Shown: positions 1-5,235 of the stretch, piece by piece | Numbering within the stretch: the stretch's first letter is position 1 | Layout: every line of letters starts with the position of its first letter | Assembly: GCA_946611445.1 (NCBI GenBank) | Contig: CAMODP010000122.1 | Coordinates: forward strand, 1-5,528 | Reading direction: 5' to 3' | DNA from: an uncultured Eubacterium sp. | GTDB taxonomy: Bacteria; Bacillota; Clostridia; Lachnospirales; Lachnospiraceae | DNA: 5,528 nt | Made by a program: the position numbers and the translations under genes | Notes under the pieces: model-generated | What the model was told of the DNA's origin: nothing | What the model saw: only the letters and a program-made list of their open reading frames with translations | Database searches by the model: none

Positions 1-555
1 GTATACCGCGCCGGTGGGGTTGTTCGGATTGATGATAACAATCGCACGGGTCCGGTCATTCACTTTGCTCCGGATATCCTCAATATCCGGAAACCACTCT
101 GACTGCTCATCGCAGATATAATGCACTACTTTTCCGCCGGCCAGCGTCGCGCAGGCTGTCCAGAGCGGGTAGTCCGGCGCCGGGATCAGAATCTCATCTC
201 CGTCGTCCAGGAGTGCCTGCATGGCCAGGTTGATCAGTTCACTCACGCCGTTTCCGGTATAGATATCGCTGATATTCAGATTCGGCAGATGCAGCAGCTG
301 GTAGTACTGCATGATAGCTTTTCTGGCGGAGAAAAGGCCGCGGGAATCAGAATATCCCTCGCTGTCTCTCACATTGCTGATCACATCCGCGATCACTTCG
401 TCAGGCGCCGTAAAACCGAACGGTGCCGGGTTTCCTATATTCAGCTTCAGGATTTTCTTGCCCTCTTCCTCCATACGGGCAGCTTCCTGAACAACAGGTC
501 CCCTGACGTCATAGAGAACATTGTCGAGTTTCGATGATTTCTTGTATGTCTGCAT
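1..555 (-). CDS. alaA: AlaA-type alanine/glutamate-pyruvate aminotransferase, N-terminal part (runs off left edge)
   Basis: Only the first 185 residues are inside the window; the reading frame is still open at base 1. The protein is a PLP-dependent class I/II aminotransferase, expected to act in the cytosol and to interconvert alanine + 2-oxoglutarate and pyruvate + glutamate. Seen directly: an N-terminus with KSSKLDNVLYDVRGPV, then LNIGNPAPFGF (about residues 38-48), GYSDSRGL (about 87-94), TGNGVSEL, the APDYPLW block, and IINPNNPTGAVY at the window edge. These match E. coli AlaA almost block for block, as I remember that sequence. The PLP-binding lysine lies beyond the window and cannot be checked. 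The ATG at 553-555 was chosen because GGAGG (561-565) sits 5 nt upstream. An in-frame ATG at 565-567 overlaps that GGAGG and is less likely. The gene is transcribed divergently from the symporter. A broader specificity, including aromatic acids, is possible; the family assignment is firm. Confidence 0.92.
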   Translation of the reverse strand, partial: MQTYKKSSKLDNVLYDVRGPVVQEAARMEEEGKKILKLNIGNPAPFGFTAPDEVIADVISNVRDSEGYSDSRGLFSARKAIMQYYQLLHLPNLNISDIYTGNGVSELINLAMQALLDDGDEILIPAPDYPLWTACATLAGGKVVHYICDEQSEWFPDIEDIRSKVNDRTRAIVIINPNNPTGAVY

Positions 556-560
556 AGATG

Positions 561-565
561 CCTCC
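561..565 (-). promoter_or_regulatory. Ribosome binding site of the aminotransferase
   Basis: GGAGG on the minus strand lies 5 nt before the ATG at 553-555. It decides between two in-frame ATGs: the upstream one (565-567) overlaps this motif and has no good site of its own, so the shorter protein is preferred. Confidence 0.75.
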
Positions 566-622
566 ATAATTTTCTCTGCCCTTCCGGCATTCCTTTACTC
601 TTTAGCATGCTGTCGCTGTACC

Positions 623-634
623 GCTGTGAACAGC
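623..634. repeat. Short inverted repeat in the aminotransferase leader
   Basis: GCTGT-GA-ACAGC is a perfect 5-bp inverted repeat around a 2-nt centre, in the presumed 5' leader of the aminotransferase mRNA. It could be a small operator half-site pair, or chance. The 2-nt centre is too tight for a good RNA loop. No T-run follows, so it is not a terminator. Confidence 0.3.
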
Positions 635-644
635 CGGCGGGCAA

Positions 645-673
645 AAATAATATAATATTTTATCATCGTTCAA
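645..673 (-). promoter_or_regulatory. Possible promoter of the aminotransferase gene
   Basis: On the minus strand, TTGAAC (668-673) is a fair -35 box. It is followed by a very AT-rich run in which TATTAT (647-652, 15-bp spacer) or TTATTT (645-650, 17-bp spacer) could be the -10. This would leave a leader of roughly 80-85 nt before the ATG. The AT-richness stands out from the neighbourhood, but the exact -10 cannot be fixed by eye. Confidence 0.4.
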
Positions 674-700
674 AATACGCCGCAAGAGCTAAATAGCGGC

Positions 701-729
701 TTGACTTTCGTACGCAAACGCGTTAAACT
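701..729 (+). promoter_or_regulatory. Sigma-A-type promoter of the symporter gene
   Basis: TTGACT (701-706) is 5/6 to the -35 consensus. After exactly 17 bp comes TAAACT (724-729), 4/6 to the -10. The start of transcription would fall near 736, giving a leader of about 45 nt to the ATG at 782. CGCG-centred palindromes overlap the spacer, the -10 and the start site, so this promoter is probably repressed by a DNA-binding protein. Confidence 0.65.
717..724. promoter_or_regulatory. Putative operator O1 (AACGCGTT), LacI/GalR-like
   Basis: AACGCGTT is a perfect 8-bp palindrome centred on CG, sitting between the -35 and -10 boxes and touching the -10. A central CG flanked by AA/TT is typical of operators bound by LacI/GalR-family regulators. 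The same 8-mer recurs 23 bp downstream (740-747). No regulator gene is visible in the window, so the family assignment is inferred from the motif only. Confidence 0.5.
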
Positions 730-738
730 GTTAAACGC
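720..738. repeat. 19-bp near-palindrome linking the two operators
   Basis: GCGTTAAAC-T-GTTAAACGC is a palindrome of odd length centred at 729, with mismatches only at one position in each arm and the unpaired centre. The arms also read as direct TTAAAC repeats. Its outer ends share bases with the flanking CGCG palindromes, so three symmetrical elements overlap between 717 and 749. It may be a third protein site or the by-product of two operators facing each other. Confidence 0.45.
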
Positions 739-749
739 CAACGCGTTGG
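738..749. promoter_or_regulatory. Putative operator O2 (CCAACGCGTTGG)
   Basis: This is a perfect 12-bp palindrome that contains the same AACGCGTT core as O1. It lies just after the expected transcription start of the symporter promoter, a position where a bound repressor would block RNA polymerase. The centres of O1 and O2 are 23 bp apart, close to two helical turns. Confidence 0.55.
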
Positions 750-768
750 TGTGGTAAATTTTTTTTGT

Positions 769-774
769 GAGGTG
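769..774 (+). promoter_or_regulatory. Ribosome binding site of the symporter
   Basis: GAGGTG lies 7 nt before ATG 782. It decides the start: an in-frame GTG at 767-769 overlaps this site and would add five residues (MRCRI) before the hydrophobic N-terminus, so ATG 782 is preferred. Confidence 0.75.
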
Positions 775-781
775 CCGTATT

Positions 782-2323
782 ATGATTGTAAAACTTATGC
801 TGCTGATTATCTTCTTTTCCGTGATGATCGGTATCGGCCTGTACTGCCGCAAAAACTCTACGGATGTAAGCGGTTTCGTACTGGGAGGCCGCTCCGTCGG
901 TCCCTGGCTGACCGCTTTTGCCTACGGCACTTCGTATTTTTCCGCGGTAGTCTTCGTCGGATATGCCGGGCAGTTCGGATGGAAATACGGCATCTCCGCG
1001 ACCTGGGCAGGCATCGGCAACGCCCTGATCGGTTCTCTCCTGGCCTGGGTGATTCTCGGCCGGCGTACCCGGATCATGACACAGCATCTGGATACAGCCA
1101 CCATGCCCGAATTCTTCGGCCGCCGCTTCAACAGCAAATCCCTGCAGATAGCCGCTTCTGTCGTGACATTCATCTTCCTGATTCCCTACACGGCATCCCT
1201 TTACAACGGACTGTCCCGCCTGTTCGGCATGGCTTTTAATATTGACTACTCTATCTGTGTCATTGTAATGGCAATTCTGACGGGCGTGTATGTAATAGCC
1301 GGAGGATATATGGCCACTGCCATCAATGACTTCATCCAGGGCATCATCATGGTTATCGGTATCTGCGCCGTCATCGGCGCCGTCCTGAACGGACAGGGCG
1401 GTTTCCTGGCTGCGCTGGACGGCATGGGCAAGGTCGTGGATACGGAGGTTTCCTCCACGCCCGGTATTTTTGCCTCCTTCTTCGGACCGGATCCTGTCAA
1501 TCTCCTGGGTGTCGTCATCCTGACCTCGCTGGGAACCTGGGGTCTCCCGCAGATGGTGCAGAAGTTCTACGCGATAAAGAGCGAAAAATCCGTTGCAGCC
1601 GGAACCATTATCTCCACTTTCTTTGCCTTCCTGGTAGCCGGCGGCTGTTATTTCCTGGGCGGCTTCGGGCGTCTCTTCTCCGATCGCATCGACATTGCCG
1701 CCAACGGCTATGATTCCGTCGTACCGACCATGCTGGCCGATCTGCCGGACATTCTGATCGGCATCGTCGTAATCCTGGTTCTGTCGGCCTCCATGTCCAC
1801 GCTGTCATCTCTGGTTCTGACATCCAGTTCCACGCTGACGCTGGATTTTCTGAAGGACAACTTCATCAAGGATATGGACGAGAAGCAGCAGGTAAAAATG
1901 ATGCGCCTGCTGATCGTAGTTTTCATCGCCATCTCCGTCATCATTGCCCTGGTGCAGTACAAATCCAATGTGACCTTCATCGCGCAGCTGATGGGCGTGT
2001 CCTGGGGCGCCCTGGCCGGTGCCTTCCTGGCCCCCTTCCTGTACGGCCTGTACTGGAAGCGCACGACAAAGGCAGCCTGCTGGGTCAGCTTTATCTTTTC
2101 GACTGTCTTCATGCTGGCAAACATCTTTGTCAGACCCAGTTTTCCGCCGCTGCTGCAGTCTCCCATCAATGCAGGCGCGTTCTGCATGATCTTCGGGCTG
2201 ATCCTGGTACCGGTCTTTTCACTCTTCACGGCGCGGCCTGATAAAGAAATGGTCGACAATGCCTTTGCGTGCTATGAGGAGAAGGTGCTCGTGCCGCAGA
2301 GAGAGGCGCTGTCGGATAACTGA
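782..2323 (+). CDS. Sodium:solute symporter (SSS/SLC5 family)
   Basis: A 513-residue integral membrane protein of the sodium:solute symporter family, which uses the Na+ gradient to import solutes such as proline, pantothenate, sugars or short carboxylates. The length fits the family (about 480-550). Visible segments: a hydrophobic first helix at about residues 4-22; the loop-to-TM2 motif VLGGRSVGPWLTAFAYGTSYFSA (split at 33-45 and 46-55); the SSS signature around GGYMATAINDFIQG (174-187), where N182-D183 stands where many relatives have T-D; and SASMSTLSS (335-343), whose Ser/Thr residues match the Na2 sodium site of the family. Roughly 12-13 hydrophobic segments follow in order, with a polar loop at about 357-372 (DNFIKDMDEKQQ) and a charged C-terminal tail. 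ATG 782 was chosen from the RBS. The gene stands alone between its own promoter/operators and an intrinsic terminator. The substrate cannot be read from the sequence. Confidence 0.9.
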   Translation: MIVKLMLLIIFFSVMIGIGLYCRKNSTDVSGFVLGGRSVGPWLTAFAYGTSYFSAVVFVGYAGQFGWKYGISATWAGIGNALIGSLLAWVILGRRTRIMTQHLDTATMPEFFGRRFNSKSLQIAASVVTFIFLIPYTASLYNGLSRLFGMAFNIDYSICVIVMAILTGVYVIAGGYMATAINDFIQGIIMVIGICAVIGAVLNGQGGFLAALDGMGKVVDTEVSSTPGIFASFFGPDPVNLLGVVILTSLGTWGLPQMVQKFYAIKSEKSVAAGTIISTFFAFLVAGGCYFLGGFGRLFSDRIDIAANGYDSVVPTMLADLPDILIGIVVILVLSASMSTLSSLVLTSSSTLTLDFLKDNFIKDMDEKQQVKMMRLLIVVFIAISVIIALVQYKSNVTFIAQLMGVSWGALAGAFLAPFLYGLYWKRTTKAACWVSFIFSTVFMLANIFVRPSFPPLLQSPINAGAFCMIFGLILVPVFSLFTARPDKEMVDNAFACYEEKVLVPQREALSDN

Positions 2324-2345
2324 ACCATTACAACCGCTCTCTTGC

Positions 2346-2382
2346 AAAAAAGACAGACGGCCCCGCGGCCGCCTGTCTTTTT
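2346..2382. terminator. Bidirectional intrinsic terminator
   Basis: A perfect 10-bp stem (2347-2356 with 2373-2382) continues after one A-C mismatch into a 5-bp GC stem (CGGCC/GGCCG) closed by a 4-nt CCGC loop. The outer stem is A-run on the left and T-run on the right, so each strand gives a GC hairpin followed by U residues. It lies 22 nt after the symporter stop. From the other side it is the first terminator met by the minus-strand operon after the amidohydrolase and the long hairpin, so it probably ends both convergent transcripts. Confidence 0.92.
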
Positions 2383-2414
2383 CGCGTTAGTTTTGCGCAA
2401 ATTCTCTGTAACGA

Positions 2415-2585
2415 GACGCAGGGAGCCTGAGGATACCCAGATGACCGCGTGCTGCGCCGGTCTGAGCCTGCTCATCTAAGCTGCTCACGGAAGGCATTCC
2501 GTGACCATCTAAGATTCGACCGGTCTCAGACACGTGCTCGCCGGATGCGGTCACATGGGTATCCCCTGCCTCCCTGACGGCGTCT
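2415..2585 (-). repeat. Long imperfect inverted repeat: possible structured RNA or MITE-like element
   Basis: About 170 nt fold back on themselves. Paired blocks, outside to inside: GACGC 2415-2419 with 2580-2584 (A2414-T2585 also pairs); AGGGAG 2420-2425 with 2570-2575; GGATACCCA 2431-2439 with 2556-2564; TGACCGC 2442-2448 with 2547-2553; GTCTGAG 2460-2466 with 2525-2531; and an apical TCACGGAA 2485-2492 with 2497-2504 around a 4-nt loop. Between the last two helices is a large bubble (18 and 20 nt) whose two sides both carry CATCTAAG (2473-2480, 2506-2513). The element starts only a few bases after the amidohydrolase stop and precedes the shared terminator, so the minus strand is the more likely transcribed sense: it would be the 3' UTR of the iorB-paaK operon or a processed small RNA. 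I do not recognise a known RNA family. A mobile palindromic element is an equal alternative. Confidence 0.6.
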
Positions 2586-2588
2586 GCT

Positions 2589-3443
2589 CTACAATTGCAG
2601 TCCCAGCACCCTCTCCGCATTGCCGCCGAGAATGGCAGCCTTGTCCTTCTCCGCCAGCGGCAGCGCCCTGATGAAAGCCAGGCATTCCGCCGGGTCGCTC
2701 CACGGCCGGTCCGTGCCGAACAGAATGCGCTCTGCGCCGAAGGCCTCGACAAGCGACATAAACTTCTCCGCATCCAGCATCTGCAGTTCTTCCGGCCTGT
2801 AGTGGCCGTCATCCAGCGGATGCATGGCTCCCGTGGAGAAGGAGGTGTCCAGATATACGCCGGTGTCTGCGAGCAGTTCCGGCACCTCGTCCCAGTTCTT
2901 CCAGCCGCCCATGTGCGCGGCAATCATAGTCAGACCGCCCACTTCCCGGATCACATTCCGGATCATCTGCGGTGTGCACCGCTGTGCGCCGGGATAGCCG
3001 ACATCCAGTCCGCTGTGGGTGACGACTGCAAGTCCCAGTTCCGCGGCACGGTACAGGATCCGCAGATAGCGGATATCATCCAGATCGGCATTCTGGTAGA
3101 CCGGATGTATTTTGATGCCCGGGAATCCCCGTTCTGCACAGGCGGTGAGTTCCCGGGCATAGTCCGGATCATCCGGATGCGCAGCGGCGAAGGACAGAAT
3201 GCCTGTCCTTCGCCAATCTCTGTTCTTTTCTGCCGCAAATGCATTGATCTTCTCCACCTGCTGCGGCGATGTCGCCACCGGCAGCACCACGGCCGCATCA
3301 ATGCCGCAGGCCGTATTTCCCTGCCGAATTGCCCCCTCCGTGCCGTCCGTAAACGGAACCGTATGGGAAAGGCCGCTCAGCTTCCGGACCGTTGATCCGG
3401 CTATTCTGTCCGGAAAAGAATGCGTATGAAAGTCTATGATCAC
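2589..3443 (-). CDS. Amidohydrolase, Amidohydrolase_2-type (TIM-barrel metal-dependent hydrolase/decarboxylase)
   Basis: A 284-residue cytosolic protein of the amidohydrolase superfamily, in the group that holds metal-dependent hydrolases and non-oxidative decarboxylases (ACMSD-like). Seen: the N-terminal metal motif IDFHTH with H6 and H8; KIHP with H113; VVTHSG with H143; IAAHMGG with H177; and LFGTDRPW with D245, near the C-terminus. This is a full set of the usual metal and catalytic positions, and the length is normal for the family. The start is GTG 3441-3443, because HxH follows directly and no ATG is available. GTGA overlaps the stop of the ACT gene by 4 nt, and a purine-rich AGGAGGAG lies 11 nt upstream inside that gene, so translation is probably coupled. 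The substrate is unknown. Its place after iorB, paaK and an ACT gene suggests a role with aromatic or amino-acid-derived acids, but that is inference. A perfect inverted repeat lies inside it (3186-3214). Confidence 0.85.
   Translation of the reverse strand: MIIDFHTHSFPDRIAGSTVRKLSGLSHTVPFTDGTEGAIRQGNTACGIDAAVVLPVATSPQQVEKINAFAAEKNRDWRRTGILSFAAAHPDDPDYARELTACAERGFPGIKIHPVYQNADLDDIRYLRILYRAAELGLAVVTHSGLDVGYPGAQRCTPQMIRNVIREVGGLTMIAAHMGGWKNWDEVPELLADTGVYLDTSFSTGAMHPLDDGHYRPEELQMLDAEKFMSLVEAFGAERILFGTDRPWSDPAECLAFIRALPLAEKDKAAILGGNAERVLGLQL
3186..3214. repeat. Perfect 12-bp inverted repeat inside the amidohydrolase gene
   Basis: GGCGAAGGACAG (3186-3197) and its exact complement (3203-3214) flank a 5-nt loop. 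The stem encodes roughly residues 77-87 (WRRTGILSFAA), just before the AHPDDPD block. It has no T-run on either side, so it is not a classical intrinsic terminator. In mRNA it would make a very stable hairpin about 230-260 nt after the start codon. Confidence 0.85.
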
Positions 3444-3871
3444 AGTGCGGCGATCTCCTCCTGGCTGACGCAGTTCACGCCTTTCGCGCGGAGGGCAGCC
3501 TCAGCCTTTTTGTCGTCCTCCACGCGGAAGATCATATAGGCATGATCCGCCGTCCCGCCAAGGAACGCGTACATATACTCAATATTGATCTGTGCCTCAG
3601 AGAGAATTTCCAGCAGGCTGTGCAGGCCGCCTGTCTCATCCGGAATGGCGGCTGCCACTACGGGTGTCATGCTGTTCACGAAGCCGGCGTCCTTGAGCAC
3701 GGTCGCTGTCTCAAATACATCATCGACAATCAGACGCGCGATGCCGAAATCGGTAGTTTCCGCCAGGGAAAGGGCGCGCATGTCGATCTTGTTCTCGGCG
3801 AGCACCGCCGTCATGGCCATCAGGGCGCCGGGACGGTTTTCCAGGAATACAGAAATCTGTTTTACAGCCAT
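3440..3871 (-). CDS. Tandem ACT-domain protein
   Basis: A 143-residue soluble protein made of two ACT domains and nothing else. The first covers about residues 3-68: ISVFLENRPGALMAM with the N-R-P-G-A-L ligand-binding turn at 12-17, then the IDMRALSLAET strand and ARLIVDD. The second covers about 70-135 and has a degenerate turn, DETGGLHSLLEIL (78-90), followed by INIEYMYAFLG and AYMIFRVED. Stand-alone double ACT proteins bind amino acids or other small ligands and act as allosteric sensors; genes like this are often found beside paaK homologues in anaerobes. AAGGAGG (3879-3885) lies 7 nt before the ATG and overlaps the paaK stop, so the two are probably translated in step. The downstream amidohydrolase overlaps its stop by 4 nt. 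The ligand is not shown by the sequence; an aromatic amino acid is a reasonable guess given the neighbours. Confidence 0.88.
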   Translation of the reverse strand: MAVKQISVFLENRPGALMAMTAVLAENKIDMRALSLAETTDFGIARLIVDDVFETATVLKDAGFVNSMTPVVAAAIPDETGGLHSLLEILSEAQINIEYMYAFLGGTADHAYMIFRVEDDKKAEAALRAKGVNCVSQEEIAAL

Positions 3872-3884
3872 TTTTCAACCTCCT

Positions 3885-5186
3885 TCAGATCTTTCTGTTA
3901 TCAATCACGCGCACGGCTTTTCCTTCACTGCGGGTGATGGATTTCGGTGCCACCAGGCTGACATTGGCCTTGATGCCGAGCATGGACTTCAGTCCGTCCA
4001 CCAGCTGTTTCTGCCGCTTCTGGATCTCGCCCATATTATCCGTGAACATCTCAGGCGTCATCTCCACGCGGACCTCCAGGGTGTCGGAATTGTTCACGCG
4101 GTCCACGATGATCTGGTAGTTCGCTGCGTAACCGTGGTTCAGCAGCACAGTCTCTATCTGGGACGGGAAGACATTCACGCCGCGGATGATCAGCATGTCA
4201 TCAGTGCGGCCCTTCGGTTTCATCATGCGGACATGGGTGCGGCCGCATGAGCATTTTTCGCGTGTCAGGGAACAGATGTCCCGTGTGCGGTAGCGCAGAA
4301 GTGGGAAGGCTTCCTTGTCGAGCGATGTAAAGACAAGCTCTCCCTCCGCTCCTTCCGGCAGCACTTCGCCGGTCTCCGGGTCAATGATCTCTGCTATAAA
4401 ATGATCCTCATTGACATGCATGCCCGTCTGTGCGGAGCACTCAAAGGACACGCCGGGCCCGGACAGCTCTGTCAGGCCGTAGATATCATAGGCTTTGATG
4501 CCCAGGGTCTTCTGTATATCCTGCCGCATCTCTTCGCTCCAGGCCTCGGCGCCGAAGATACCTGCCTTCAGCGGGATCTCCTCCGGCGTGAGCCCCATTT
4601 CCTTCATGGTCTCGCCGAGATAGGCCGCGTAGCTGGGCGTGCAGCAGAGAATCGTGGCGTTCAGGTCGCGGATAAACATGATCTGCCGCTCCGTATTGCC
4701 GGAGCTGGTCGGTATGGTCAGGCAGCCGACTTTATGGCTTCCGCCGTTCAGGCCGGGGCCTCCCGTAAACAGTCCGTAACCATAAGACACCTGGCAGACA
4801 TCCTCATCTGTTCCGCCGGCAGCCACAATGGCACGGGCACAGCACTCCTCCCACAGATCGATATCGTGCTGTGTGTAAAAGGCCACTACTCTCTTGCCGG
4901 TCGTGCCGGAGGTGGACTGGATGCGCACGCAGTCCTTCAGCGGCTTTCCCATCAGGCCGTAAGGATATGCCTCACGCAGATCCGCCTTGCTCAGGAAGGG
5001 AAGCTTATAGAGGTCATCAGAGGACTGTATATCGTCCGGCGTGACGCCTGCCTTCTCCATTTTTGCCCGGTAATACGGTACATTTTCCCATACGTGACGG
5101 ACCTGTCTGACAAGTTTTTCATCCTGAATGCTTTTGATTTTTTCTCTGGAGGCACACTCGATTTCCTCCTGATAGTATCGTTCCAT
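3885..5186 (-). CDS. paaK: Phenylacetate-CoA ligase homologue (PaaK-type, AMP-forming)
   Basis: A 433-residue cytosolic adenylate-forming enzyme; the family activates phenylacetate or related aryl acetates with ATP and CoA. Seen in order: YYRAKMEKAGV near residues 38-48; the phosphate-binding loop STSGTTGK (91-98); SYGYGLFTGG (134-143); YGLTE (236-240) in the adenylation core; RYRTRDI (298-304); a Cys-rich KCSCGRT (311-317), typical of the family and possibly metal-binding; the hinge GRTDDMLIIRG (326-336); and EGKAVRV (421-427), where K423 fits the catalytic C-terminal lysine. Length is normal. ATG 5184-5186 was chosen over the ATG 72 nt upstream because AAGGAAGGAG lies 6 nt before it and MERYYQEE is a normal family N-terminus; the longer form adds 24 unlike residues and overlaps iorB. 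Beside iorB it likely handles aryl-acetyl-CoA (indoleacetyl, phenylacetyl), either forming or consuming it. Exact substrate is uncertain. Confidence 0.92.
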   Translation of the reverse strand: MERYYQEEIECASREKIKSIQDEKLVRQVRHVWENVPYYRAKMEKAGVTPDDIQSSDDLYKLPFLSKADLREAYPYGLMGKPLKDCVRIQSTSGTTGKRVVAFYTQHDIDLWEECCARAIVAAGGTDEDVCQVSYGYGLFTGGPGLNGGSHKVGCLTIPTSSGNTERQIMFIRDLNATILCCTPSYAAYLGETMKEMGLTPEEIPLKAGIFGAEAWSEEMRQDIQKTLGIKAYDIYGLTELSGPGVSFECSAQTGMHVNEDHFIAEIIDPETGEVLPEGAEGELVFTSLDKEAFPLLRYRTRDICSLTREKCSCGRTHVRMMKPKGRTDDMLIIRGVNVFPSQIETVLLNHGYAANYQIIVDRVNNSDTLEVRVEMTPEMFTDNMGEIQKRQKQLVDGLKSMLGIKANVSLVAPKSITRSEGKAVRVIDNRKI

Positions 5187-5192
5187 TGGGGA

Positions 5193-5202
5193 CTCCTTCC
5201 TT
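5193..5202 (-). promoter_or_regulatory. Ribosome binding site of paaK
   Basis: AAGGAAGGAG on the minus strand, 6 nt before ATG 5184-5186. It fixes the start of PaaK at MERYYQEE and argues against the longer reading that would begin inside the end of iorB (5256-5258). Confidence 0.8.
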
Positions 5203-5203
5203 G

Positions 5204-5220
5204 TGTGCACAGATGTGCAC
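5204..5220. repeat. Tandem TGTGCAC repeats between iorB and paaK
   Basis: TGTGCACA (5204-5211) is an 8-bp palindrome, and TGTGCAC recurs exactly 10 bp later (5214-5220). Because GTGCAC is self-complementary, the mRNA can form a 6-bp GUGCAC stem with a 4-nt AUCU loop directly upstream of the paaK RBS. There is no U-run, so it is not a terminator. It could be a processing site, or a binding site with one helical turn between copies. Confidence 0.45.
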
Positions 5221-5235
5221 GGTGTTGCTCTATGT

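Noticed and set aside
679..700. GCCGC...GCGGC hairpin upstream of the symporter promoter
   Set aside because: Only 5 bp with a 12-nt loop and no T-run, so neither a convincing terminator nor a riboswitch element.
2392..2401. 10-bp palindrome TTTGCGCAAA after the terminator
   Set aside because: Perfect but isolated, far from any promoter, and between a terminator and the fold-back; no second copy was found to support an operator.
2511..2530. tRNA-like GGTCGAATC on the minus strand
   Set aside because: It resembles a T-arm loop, but no acceptor stem, D-arm or anticodon arm can be placed around it, and the bases belong to the fold-back element.
2415..2585. 6S RNA
   Set aside because: 6S RNA has a long terminal stem beyond its central bubble; here only 8 bp and a tetraloop follow the bubble. 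I also saw no recognisable SRP, RNase P or tmRNA sequence block.
2387..2923. Minus-strand 178-codon open frame across the fold-back element and the end of the amidohydrolase gene
   Set aside because: It is out of frame with a well-supported amidohydrolase, is rich in Arg/Trp/Cys as expected of a shadow frame, and has no recognised domain or ribosome binding site.
2595..3395. Plus-strand 266-codon open frame antisense to the amidohydrolase
   Set aside because: Lies wholly opposite a gene with a full set of catalytic motifs; composition (many Arg, His, Gln) is typical of an antisense shadow.
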